NCBI GenBank assembly: GCA_913061055.1
Contig: CAJXVA010000031.1
Location: forward strand, 1 to 37,164
DNA length: 37,164 bases
Direction of reading: 5' to 3'
Origin: an uncultured Pseudomonadota bacterium
GTDB taxonomy: Bacteria > Myxococcota_A > Polyangia > Nannocystales > Nannocystaceae
This document shows positions 30,981 to 37,164 of this stretch, piece by piece (positions within the stretch are counted from its first letter, which is position 1; each line of letters begins with the position of its first letter). The notes beneath the pieces are model-generated. The model made no database searches. It worked only from the letters and a program-made list of their open reading frames with translations, and was not told the DNA's origin. A program made the position numbers and the translations under genes.

Positions 30981-31516
30981 TTCGTGGGTTCTCCGGTAGC
31001 GTTCCAACGCAGAACGAGTCCGGTCTCATTCGAGCGGTGCAGCATGAAGCGCTCATGTCCGGCGTCGTGTTTCACAAAAACGAGGTGGTGCTGGTTTCTT
31101 CTCGACGAGACCTCCGAGAGGTCAAACGTGAATGCCTCGAGGGGCGACAAGCGCCGCCTTCGAAGCCGGACGGTGGCCGTGACCTCGTGCCCAAGGTTCA
31201 CAGCTTCGACCTTGACCGGGAGCCGTCGACCATCCGCGCGGAAGTCGACCGCCTGTTCGAGGAAGGCGTCAATCCGAGCCCGGTACGCCTCGCTCGACAT
31301 CCCATCCCAGTCGGCGTCCGGGTCTTGGGCCCTGAGCTCGGAGAACAGCCCCGCCCCCGAGGTTCGCACCGCGATCGACACGGTGCGGCCCTTCGCCGAG
31401 ATATCCCATCGGGCGAGGTTCGGGTCATGCGCAAGCGCGGATGGTGTCCCCCCGGCGACCCAACTCAGCAGCACGACGAACGCGAAGAGGACGGCGGTTC
31501 TGCATTTCCCAGTCAC
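30977..31516 (-). CDS. exported protein with a predicted N-terminal His after cleavage
   Basis: The frame is open from 31594, but its first codons lie inside the repeat described at 31578-31593, so the GTG at 31516 is preferred; GGAG is just upstream. It then starts VTGKCRTAVLFAFVVLLSWV, with a Sec signal and a likely cut ALA|HDPNLARW. The 150-residue mature protein is beta-rich (RTVSIAVRTSG, VKVEAVNLGHEVTATVRLRRR, NQHHLVFVKHDAGHERFMLH) with one central helix (EAYRARIDAFLEQAVDF). This layout, with AHxP at the start and late QHH, resembles the exported N-terminal domain found before HupE/UreJ-type metal permeases, but no membrane domain follows. The match is weak. Coupled to the YHYH gene downstream. 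Confidence 0.75.
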   Translation of the reverse strand: MTGKCRTAVLFAFVVLLSWVAGGTPSALAHDPNLARWDISAKGRTVSIAVRTSGAGLFSELRAQDPDADWDGMSSEAYRARIDAFLEQAVDFRADGRRLPVKVEAVNLGHEVTATVRLRRRRLSPLEAFTFDLSEVSSRRNQHHLVFVKHDAGHERFMLHRSNETGLVLRWNATGEPTK

Positions 31517-31577
31517 AGCTCCAACGTAGTGCGACGGCGACTGAGTTCGTCCTTGGCAAACACTCGCGGGCGAAGAA

Positions 31578-31594
31578 CTAACAATCGCTAACAC
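31578..31594 (-). promoter_or_regulatory. direct repeat TGTTAG-N4-TGTTAG, candidate operator
   Basis: Read on the - strand, TGTTAG (31593-31588) and TGTTAG (31583-31578) are spaced with a 10-bp period, one DNA turn. Fourteen of fifteen bases around the two core copies match the site at 34622-34637. It lies 61 bases upstream of the GTG at 31516. Direct repeats with this period are typical of OmpR/PhoB-type regulators. Confidence 0.5.
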
Positions 31595-31657
31595 CGCAGC
31601 GGCAGTAGCGGCCGTCCCCTAGCAGACTCGCCCCGGGTGCAACGCGGTGCGTGGCCG

Positions 31658-33250
31658 TCACTTCGCCGCGCAGTCGGTCGCGCAGGTCTCCGCCGTCTCC
31701 GGCCCGTCGCAAACGCCATCGCCACAACAACGAGTCGAAGACACATCGGCACAGGCTGCAACCCCGCCGGCAGCGCCCGCGGGGCCGCGCCCACCACCTG
31801 GAGGAGGCGGACCTCCGCCTGGGCCTCGGGCGTTCGCACCCTGGGCGACCTCGCCCTTGAGGCAACCCACGAACATGTTCTCGCCCGGACCGGCCACGTG
31901 ATAGTGATACCCGCGAGTGGCATCATCATGCCCTCTGCAGACATCGAGTTCGTCAGCCTCTCGCCCTTGAGCGTCGGTCATCGCGTGGATCGGGTACCCG
32001 TCGACCGCATACCCAATCAGCGCAGCGTGGCCGTCTGCCTCGAGGCGAGACTTCGAGCAGCCCTGCGCACCATGGTAGTGATATCCGACGTGAAGGTTTA
32101 CGTGACCTCCACAGTCATCGAACGCTGCGATCGTATGGGCCGCTAAGATTGCGTGGACCGGCGCTGGCCCCTCGAACTTGACTCCATTGAGGGCAATACC
32201 GACGCTACCGCCCCGCCCGAGTTCGGCCGGCTGGGCACGTGGCACGGGTCTCGCCGGAATGAGTATCGTCTCTGCGACCTCCTCACCGATGTCGTCCACC
32301 GAGCACTCGACGCAATGGTTCTGGTACGCCTCTTCCACGTCGGGGCGAGCAGCCGCGGCGCAAGACTCTTTCGTATCCGTGACGCGGACCTTCCGAGTCG
32401 TCTCGTCGAAGAGCTTCCACTCCGGGTCTCCGTACAGCTCCGCGAGGCCCGTGATGAACGCTCCGTCCACGTCGAGCACCTTGCCTTCGTGAATCCAGGT
32501 TCCGACGAGTTCGGGACCGTCGTCGATCGTTCGGGGACAGAAAGGGCCAGCGTCATGGTCGGCCGGCGTGGTCTGAACTTCGAAGCGGTAACACTGCGCC
32601 TGCTCGCCGTTGCTCAGCGTGCAGGACTCGGTCTGCGTCGGCGCCGTGGCGAAAGCAGTTGCATCGAGGCCAGCCTCGGCGACCGGAGTCTCGACGCCTG
32701 GTTGCTGGGCCGCGGGCTCCTCGATGCCGCGACAGCCGCTATTCCCCGTGACGCTCAATAGGCCCAGCGCCGCGACGAGGGTTGAGGACGCACGCCTCTC
32801 ACGCGACCAGCCCCACAATCCCAACAGGCCGAACAGCCCAACGCCGAACAAACCGACCCCTCCGATCAGCAGCGGCGAAGGACCGGCATTCGGACACTCA
32901 ACGTCGGTCACCAGGGTCTCGGCGGCTTCCAACGGAGGCGGAGAGCCTTCATGGTCCCCGTGCCCGGGGGTCTCGTGTTCGTGCGCCACGCCGTGCTCAT
33001 GCTCGTGCGCCCCATGCTTCACGATGGGCTTGTTCCGAACGCACAGCAGCGTGTCCGAGACCTCTCTGCAGGTACCAACGTAGAGGTCGCCGGCGTCGTT
33101 CGTCCACGCACACGCATCGCTCAGCGTGGCGTCTTCGCAGACCTGCCAGGGCTCCTGCATCGTGTGACCGCTGTGTGCCGCCGCGACGGCGGGGCCGAGC
33201 AAAGCCCCGGTCCCAAAGACGAGTCCGAGGACGGAGCGCCAGAGTTTCAT
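31658..33250 (-). CDS. His-rich exported domain, membrane hinge and YHYH domain in one frame
   Basis: The ATG at 33250 overlaps the upstream stop (ATGA) and has GAGG eight bases before it. The 530-residue product starts with a Sec signal whose likely cut leaves His first (AAA|HSGHTMQ). An exported Cys domain (about 38-72) and a His/Glu/Gly run (HEHEHGVAHEHE and GHGDHEG, about 80-102) follow. Next are a hydrophobic segment (125-148), SRERR (149-153) and a second hydrophobic segment ending in a lipobox-like NSGC (Cys173; Asn at -3 is unusual). The rest is homologous to the gene upstream: CTLSNGE, PADHDAGPFCPR, two YHYH motifs (390-393, 448-451), a Pro/Gly linker and a Cys knot, CCGDGVCDGPETAETCATDC. 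No in-frame ATG or GTG lies in the hinge. Confidence 0.85.
   Translation of the reverse strand: MKLWRSVLGLVFGTGALLGPAVAAAHSGHTMQEPWQVCEDATLSDACAWTNDAGDLYVGTCREVSDTLLCVRNKPIVKHGAHEHEHGVAHEHETPGHGDHEGSPPPLEAAETLVTDVECPNAGPSPLLIGGVGLFGVGLFGLLGLWGWSRERRASSTLVAALGLLSVTGNSGCRGIEEPAAQQPGVETPVAEAGLDATAFATAPTQTESCTLSNGEQAQCYRFEVQTTPADHDAGPFCPRTIDDGPELVGTWIHEGKVLDVDGAFITGLAELYGDPEWKLFDETTRKVRVTDTKESCAAAARPDVEEAYQNHCVECSVDDIGEEVAETILIPARPVPRAQPAELGRGGSVGIALNGVKFEGPAPVHAILAAHTIAAFDDCGGHVNLHVGYHYHGAQGCSKSRLEADGHAALIGYAVDGYPIHAMTDAQGREADELDVCRGHDDATRGYHYHVAGPGENMFVGCLKGEVAQGANARGPGGGPPPPGGGRGPAGAAGGVAACADVSSTRCCGDGVCDGPETAETCATDCAAK
32732..32881 (-). other. anchor-to-lipobox hinge inside the YHYH fusion
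   Basis: These codons cover a 24-residue hydrophobic stretch (PSPLLIGGVGLFGVGLFGLL and on), SRERR, and a second stretch ending in Cys173. The layout equals that at 16252-16386, although the first anchor lacks the GC motif of MYXO-CTERM and the lipobox is weaker. Confidence 0.6.
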
Positions 33251-34485
33251 CAGCAATCCTCGGAACAGTTCGCCGCGGTTTCAGGGCCGTCACAGGCATC
33301 GTCGCCGCAACAGGGCTGCCCTGCGTCGGCGTCATCGCAGCTCAGCACGTCACCACCGGGACCACCGTCCGCTTCCCCCGCGACCTCGCCGTGGAAGCAC
33401 CCGATGAACATGTTCTCGCCCGGACTTGCCACGTGATAGTGATACCCGCGCACGTCATCGGTTTGACCGCGACACTCGTCGAGGTCGCCGGCTTCATTGC
33501 CCTCGCTATCTTCCATTGCATAGATGCCGTATCCGTCGAGCGCGTAGCCGATGAGAGGGGCGTGCGTGTCGTCTTGTGCGACCTCGGCAGGGCACCCGGT
33601 TGCAGCGTGATAGTGATATCCCTCGAAAGGGTTCACGTGCCCGCCGCAGTCATCGAAGGTCGCGATCGTGTAGCCGGCGAGGATGTTGGCAACTGGAGCT
33701 GGCGGATCCATGACCACGCCGTTGAGCGCGAGTCCCACGTGCTCGGCAGTCCCAACCTCCGCTGGAGCATCCCTGGGTACCGGCGTGACGGGGATCAACA
33801 CCGTCTGCTCGACGCCCCCGCCAAAGTCGTCAAGCGAGCACTCGACGCAGTAGTTGTTGTACTCCTCGGGCACCTGCGGCACCGCAGCGGCCTGGCAGGC
33901 TGCCAGAGAATCCGTCACGTTGATGTCCCCGGTCTGGGGGTTGAACAGCTGCCACGTGGCGTCGTCGTAGAACTGGTCGAGGTTCTCGATGAACGCTCCG
34001 TCCGCGTCGTAGACCTCCCCCGACTCGATCCAAATCCCCGAGACATCCGCGCCATCGGAGATGTTGCGAGGACAGTACGGGCCGGAGTCGTGGTCCGCGG
34101 GCGCACCACTGAGGACGATTTGATAGCAGGACGATTCCTCGCCGTTGCTCAACGTGCAGTCCACGACCTCGATGTCCTCGTTGAGGCCATCGGGGTTGAA
34201 GTGCGAGGGGTCCAGGCCGCTCGGTTCTTCACCGCCGGTGCCGCTCGAAGAGCCCGTCCCGTCCCCGGCGGTGCCCGTCGTGCCGTCCTGGGTCGTGCTC
34301 GTCTCGGTCGTCGCCGTCCCGGTCGTGACAGGGCCGGTGGAGGTCGAAGCCGCGGTCTCGGTCCCCTCCCCGCCGGTCGACGAACTGCCGGCGTCAGTCG
34401 TGGAGGCATCTCCAGAATCACAGGCCCCGCCGAAGACGCAGAGGCTGGCGAGCAAGGGGTACAGAGCGTTCAGTTTGCGCTTCAT
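33250..34485 (-). CDS. YHYH-domain lipoprotein (first of the locus)
   Basis: The frame opens at 34638, but the ATG at 34485 begins a lipoprotein signal, MKRKLNALYPLLASLCVF followed by GGAC, lipidated at Cys22. A Thr/Ser/Gly/Glu linker runs to about residue 90. The 411-residue protein then has CTLSNGEESSCYQIVLSGAP, ADHDSGPYCPRNISDG, a central beta region, TFDDCGGHVNPFEGYHYHAA with the first YHYH, and RGYHYHVASPGENMF with the second. A linker leads to the C-terminal Cys knot CCGDDACDGPETAANCSEDC, which ends the protein. It is a close paralogue of the second half of the next gene, evidently a tandem duplication. The ATGA overlap at 33250 couples the two. Function of YHYH proteins is unknown. Confidence 0.87.
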   Translation of the reverse strand: MKRKLNALYPLLASLCVFGGACDSGDASTTDAGSSSTGGEGTETAASTSTGPVTTGTATTETSTTQDGTTGTAGDGTGSSSGTGGEEPSGLDPSHFNPDGLNEDIEVVDCTLSNGEESSCYQIVLSGAPADHDSGPYCPRNISDGADVSGIWIESGEVYDADGAFIENLDQFYDDATWQLFNPQTGDINVTDSLAACQAAAVPQVPEEYNNYCVECSLDDFGGGVEQTVLIPVTPVPRDAPAEVGTAEHVGLALNGVVMDPPAPVANILAGYTIATFDDCGGHVNPFEGYHYHAATGCPAEVAQDDTHAPLIGYALDGYGIYAMEDSEGNEAGDLDECRGQTDDVRGYHYHVASPGENMFIGCFHGEVAGEADGGPGGDVLSCDDADAGQPCCGDDACDGPETAANCSEDC

Positions 34486-34601
34486 CGAGGGGTTTCTTTG
34501 CGGTTGCGCTCGAGGACTCTCGGAGCGACTTGGGTCCGGCCCGTCGCGAACAATGGCCGTATCCCACTGTAGGGGTGCCGTCGCCCCGACACTCCGCTCC
34601 G

Positions 34602-34619
34602 AAACGCTTGCACGCGTTT
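34602..34619. repeat. inverted repeat AAACGC-N6-GCGTTT
   Basis: A perfect 6+6 dyad next to the direct repeat at 34622-34637 and downstream of it in the direction of transcription of the YHYH operon. It could be a second regulator site or a leader hairpin; no equivalent lies by the copy at 31578. Confidence 0.4.
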
Positions 34620-34621
34620 GG

Positions 34622-34637
34622 TTAACAATCCCTAACA
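34622..34637 (-). promoter_or_regulatory. direct repeat TGTTAG-N4-TGTTAA, candidate operator
   Basis: On the - strand TGTTAG (34637-34632) and TGTTAA (34627-34622) have a 10-bp period. This is the second copy of the site at 31578-31593. It lies 136 bases upstream of the first YHYH gene. Confidence 0.5.
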
Positions 34638-34667
34638 AGCCGGCGCGTCAGGGGAGTGCAACGACGT

Positions 34668-34994
34668 TCACTCGTCGAGCAAAGGCGCAGGTGGCTCGTC
34701 CACAAGCCAGGCGTCGATCTCCTCCAGAAGGTCTCGGTCGGCCGCACAGGTGCCCGCCTCGAGGAGACCCCGGCGTGCCTCTCGGGCGAGCCCCACCGCC
34801 CGCTCGGTCTCCCCCAAGTCCCGGAGTGCACGCGCGAGCTTGTACCTGACCACCGCACGAGAGCTGGGCCGGAGCTCGCCTCGATCCACTCCGCCCAGCG
34901 CGCGCTCGAGCAGCGGGACCGCCTCACGAGGGCGACCCACGATGGTGAGCAACTCCCCGACCGTTTCCCAGAGTTCGTCGCCATGCCCCGAACC
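34668..34994 (-). pseudogene. C-terminal remnant of a TPR protein
   Basis: The - strand reads about 108 codons of clear TPR-type helical repeats: GDELWETVGELLTIVGRPRE, AVPLLERALGGVDRGEL, AVVRYKLARALRDLGETERA and VGLAREARRGLLEAG, ending with EEIDAWLVDEP. In myxobacteria this sequence is typical of the C-terminus of TPR-containing Ser/Thr kinases or signalling proteins. A TAG stop sits directly upstream in frame (34996-34998) and what lies beyond is not TPR, so the N-terminal bulk is missing. There is no ATG or GTG with a binding site near the beginning; a TTG at 34952 could start a 94-residue protein. Decay remnant is the more likely reading. Confidence 0.55.
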
Positions 34995-35157
34995 CTAGGT
35001 GCGCACCTGCACGCAAACATCGGTCGCAATACGTACGCAACGAACGTAGACAGGCCTCGGACCCCCGCCAGATCGGGTGCTTTGCACTCGTCGACCGCGG
35101 CCGCGGCGCACGTTATACCCGCACCGTTGGTCGCATCCACGACCCTGACCCGCGCGA

Positions 35158-36186
35158 ATGGCATACGCGACCGCACTGCTGGCTCTCCTCGCCATCGCGC
35201 CGCCCACGGACACCACCGTCCGGGAGCGCTGGTTCTGGAACGCTCCGCCGCAGTGCCCCAGTGGCGAGACGGTGCGCGCCGAGATCGAAGAGCACCTCGG
35301 CGAGCCGATGGCGCAGCTCCCCTTGACCACCTGGTCCGTCGTCGGGACCGTCACCCACGACGAGGATGCAGGCTACGCCGTGGCGCTGGTCATCGAGACC
35401 CCCGACGGCCGGCACGATCGGTTGCTCACCGATCCGTCGAGCTGCGAGGCACTGTCGAGTTCAGCCGCGCTGTTGGTCGCCCTGGCGCTGAGCCCGGACC
35501 CTGAGGCGTTGGGTCCGGAGCCGGAGCCGGACCCGGACCCGGACCCGGAGCCAACACCCCCGCCCAACCCAAAACCAAAGCCCACCCAAGAACCTGAACC
35601 CATCGATCCCGCATCCGGAATCGAGCCGGCGGAGCCGCCACAGAGCACGTCCACCCCTGACCCGCTCACCTTCGCCATCAGCCTCGCCCCGGGGCTCGAC
35701 TGGGGCACGCTGCGCGGCGTCACCCCGCACAGTCGCCTCGCGCTCGCGTGGCAACCACGACGCCTGCGAGTCAGCGTCGCCGCGCACTTCGGCGCCAACC
35801 CAGCCTTCGAGTTGCCGGGCCTGCCGCTCAAGATCCGGCTGTGGCGCTGGAGCCTGGCTGGGGAGGTCGGACCGGTCCCGACGCTCGGTCGCTTCGAGTT
35901 CCCGCTGATGGCGGGCATCGAGGCGGGCCAGCTGCTGCTCACGCCGAGCGCGCTCATCCCCCGATCGTCCCAGGTCGCGTGGGCTGCGCTGCTCGTCACC
36001 CCCGGGGTCTCTTGGGTGCCTCTGGAGTGGTTTGCGGTGACCGCGCGGGCCGGAACGACGGTCGCGTTTGTGCAGCCAACGTTCGAAGTGACCGGTTTGG
36101 ACCCGATCCTGGTGCCATCGCGGATCGGGGTTCGCGCCTACCTTGGTGTCGAATTCCGTGTCCCCCTCATCATGAAAACAGACTGA
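35158..36186 (+). CDS. exported protein with Pro-rich linker and barrel-like C-terminus, linked to an ECF sigma operon
   Basis: The 342-residue product has a short N-terminal signal (MAYATALLALLAIAPP). An N-terminal domain follows to about residue 115, with PPQCPSGETVRAEIEEHLG and SSCEALSSSAALLVALALSP, a Cys-paired layout frequent in myxobacterial exported proteins near ECF operons, from memory. Residues 118-160 are a Pro/Asp/Glu/Lys spacer. The C-terminal 180 residues alternate in strand pattern (SLAPGLDWGTLRG, RLRVSVAAHFGAN, AWAALLVTPGVSWV, FAVTARAGTTVAFV, GVRAYLGVEFRVPL), suggesting an outer-membrane barrel. The sigma factor frame starts one base after its stop, so both should be cotranscribed. 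A role as envelope sensor or as target of the sigma factor is inferred. Confidence 0.8.
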   Translation: MAYATALLALLAIAPPTDTTVRERWFWNAPPQCPSGETVRAEIEEHLGEPMAQLPLTTWSVVGTVTHDEDAGYAVALVIETPDGRHDRLLTDPSSCEALSSSAALLVALALSPDPEALGPEPEPDPDPDPEPTPPPNPKPKPTQEPEPIDPASGIEPAEPPQSTSTPDPLTFAISLAPGLDWGTLRGVTPHSRLALAWQPRRLRVSVAAHFGANPAFELPGLPLKIRLWRWSLAGEVGPVPTLGRFEFPLMAGIEAGQLLLTPSALIPRSSQVAWAALLVTPGVSWVPLEWFAVTARAGTTVAFVQPTFEVTGLDPILVPSRIGVRAYLGVEFRVPLIMKTD

Positions 36187-36187
36187 A

Positions 36188-36772
36188 GTGGGAACGAACC
36201 CCCAGAGCATGGATCCCCCGAAGGCAGACGCGGCGGACCGCATCGATCCCGACCTCGCGAAGACGTATCGCGAGCAGTACGGGTTCGTATGGCGCAGCCT
36301 GCGTCGCCTCGGTGTGCCCGACCATGCCGTGGATGATGCCGTGCACGACGTATTCGTCGTCGCCGCCCGGCGCCTGCACGAGTTCGAAGGCCGCGCCGCC
36401 ATCACCAGCTGGCTCTTCGCCGTCGCGATCCGGGTCAGCAAACACCAGCGGCGATCCCTGGCTCGGCACCGGCGACGCAAGGAAGCACTCGCCGCGGAAC
36501 AGGGCGCGGTGTCCCCCACGGGCACCGGGCAATCTGGGGATTTTGATCGACAAGATGCGGCCAGGACTCTGCACGGGCTGCTCGAGCTCATCGACGACAA
36601 GCTCCGCCACGTCTACATCCTGATGGAGCTCGAGCAGATGACCGGACGCGAAGTCGCAGCCCTCCTTTCGATCGCCGTGCCCACGGTTCACTCGCGGCTT
36701 CGGTCGGCCCGACAACAACTGCGTCGCCACGCCGAGGCGCTGCAAAGCGACCCCGTCCGGAGGTCGGCATGA
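36188..36772 (+). CDS. ECF-type RNA polymerase sigma factor
   Basis: The 194-residue protein has region 2 at about residues 28-90 (YGFVWRSLRRLGVPDHAVDD, AVHDVFVVAARRLHEFEG, AAITSWLFAVAIRVS) and region 4 at about 128-185 (LLELIDDKLRHVYILMELEQ, MTGREVAALLSIAVPTVHSR, LRSARQQLRRH), the minimal two-domain form of extracytoplasmic-function sigma factors. It would direct RNA polymerase to a small regulon under control of the product encoded next. The GTG at 36188 is one base after the previous stop; the ATG at 36209 is an alternative and neither has a strong binding site. Its stop overlaps the next start (ATGA), the usual sigma/anti-sigma arrangement. Confidence 0.92.
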   Translation: MGTNPQSMDPPKADAADRIDPDLAKTYREQYGFVWRSLRRLGVPDHAVDDAVHDVFVVAARRLHEFEGRAAITSWLFAVAIRVSKHQRRSLARHRRRKEALAAEQGAVSPTGTGQSGDFDRQDAARTLHGLLELIDDKLRHVYILMELEQMTGREVAALLSIAVPTVHSRLRSARQQLRRHAEALQSDPVRRSA

Positions 36773-37164
36773 GCACCGAAACGCGAAAGAATGACCCGGG
36801 CGCGCATGCGAGCGGAGGCGAGCCAGGGCTCCTGGACGCGCTGGTCCAGGCCGAGCGGGCGTCGATGGAGCCGCCTGCCGATGGCGAGCGGCAGAGTCAG
36901 ACCTGGACGCGCGTGGTCGCTTCGGTCGCCGTCGGAGGACCGCCACCGGTGGCGCCGGCGAGCATCTCGGGACCGGCGACGACCGTCACCTCGTTGTGGG
37001 TGAAGATCGTGCTCGGCGTGATCGTTGGGGGCGTTGTCGCAGCGGCCGGGTTCGGGCTCGCGCCAGACCCCGAACCCGAGCCCGTCGCGACCGCCGTCGC
37101 GGGCTCGCAGACCGAGTCGCGCCAGACTCCGCCCTCCCCAGCGTCTGGCTCTTATACACATCTG
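36769..37164 (+). CDS. putative anti-sigma factor, N-terminal part (runs off the window)
   Basis: Starting with the ATG that overlaps the sigma factor stop, 132 codons are open to the right edge. The N-terminal part is acidic/polar (RKNDPGAHASGGEPGLLDAL, VQAERASMEPPADGERQSQT) and would be cytoplasmic. A transmembrane helix lies at about residues 81-102 (LWVKIVLGVIVGGVVAAAGF). A Pro/Glu-rich exported segment follows. A short cytoplasmic part, one helix and an exported tail directly after an ECF gene is the classic anti-sigma layout, although no zinc-binding (HxxxCxxC) motif is present. The final six codons come from probable adapter sequence and should not be trusted. Confidence 0.75.
   Translation, partial: MSTETRKNDPGAHASGGEPGLLDALVQAERASMEPPADGERQSQTWTRVVASVAVGGPPPVAPASISGPATTVTSLWVKIVLGVIVGGVVAAAGFGLAPDPEPEPVATAVAGSQTESRQTPPSPASGSYTHL
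37145..37163. other. Nextera transposon-end adapter remnant
   Basis: The 19 bases here match the Tn5 mosaic end used in Nextera libraries (CTGTCTCTTATACACATCT) at 18 positions, with G instead of T at 37148. It is at the very end of the window. It is a library-construction remnant rather than genome sequence. Confidence 0.85.

Noticed and set aside
1-37164. CRISPR arrays, tRNA or rRNA genes, retron or toxin-antitoxin modules
   Set aside because: No spaced direct repeats, no tRNA cloverleaf or rRNA signature, and no recognisable reverse transcriptase, Cas, toxin or antitoxin protein was found when reading both strands.

Overview
The window looks like Myxococcota DNA, most likely the Nannocystales branch (Nannocystis/Plesiocystis/Enhygromyxa type); the assignment is inferred. 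The base composition is GC-rich. About half of the genes begin with a lipoprotein signal, followed by long Ser/Thr/Gly/Asp linkers. Two proteins carry the myxobacterial Cys repeat (CGDG..GE.CD), and one has a MYXO-CTERM-like tail. Housekeeping content is minimal: one DNA repair glycosylase (tag), one PhzF-family enzyme and one ECF sigma factor. No rRNA, tRNA, CRISPR array or intact transposon was seen. The last 19 or so bases match the Nextera transposon end with one mismatch, so the right edge is probably a contig end carrying adapter sequence.

Layout. 1-6.2 kb: end of a broken gene, a membrane protein, two beta-propeller lipoproteins on +, and two small lipoproteins on -. 6.8-12.4 kb: an RCC1-repeat protein with 14 repeats on +, a remnant of a REP-associated transposase, and two propeller lipoproteins on -. 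12.5-14.3 kb: an acidic exported protein and a Cys-rich protein ending in a somatomedin-B-like domain. 14.9-17.8 kb: a trypsin-like protease fused in frame to a complete lipoprotein. 17.9-21.7 kb: an outer-membrane barrel and a translationally coupled five-heme cytochrome plus propeller lipoprotein. 21.9-25.7 kb: a lipoprotein esterase, a PhzF-like isomerase, and two tandem secreted proteins sharing a Cys module ending in CC. 25.8-29.8 kb: a propeller lipoprotein, Tag, a small cytochrome-like lipoprotein with CxCH, a zinc ribbon attached to a lipoprotein-like signal, and a membrane protein. 29.8-34.5 kb: a four-gene locus with three YHYH-domain proteins. 35.1-37.2 kb: an exported barrel-like protein, an ECF sigma factor and the start of its putative anti-sigma factor.

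The strongest signal is an architecture that occurs twice. An exported domain is followed by a transmembrane segment, a cluster of arginines, then a second hydrophobic segment ending in a lipobox-like Cys, then a second exported domain, all in one open frame (16252-16386 and 32732-32881). The arginine cluster can serve both as the cytoplasmic tail of the first anchor and as the n-region of an internal lipoprotein signal. One polypeptide could therefore yield two surface or periplasmic proteins. A zinc ribbon placed in front of a lipoprotein signal (28642-29088) is a related layout.

The YHYH locus is the second focus. Both of its transcription units are preceded by a nearly identical direct repeat (TGTTAG-N4-TGTTAR, 10-bp period), which resembles an OmpR/PhoB-type operator. 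Two of its exported products are predicted to start with His after signal cleavage, and one has a His-rich stretch. Metal handling is therefore a reasonable hypothesis, but it is not shown.
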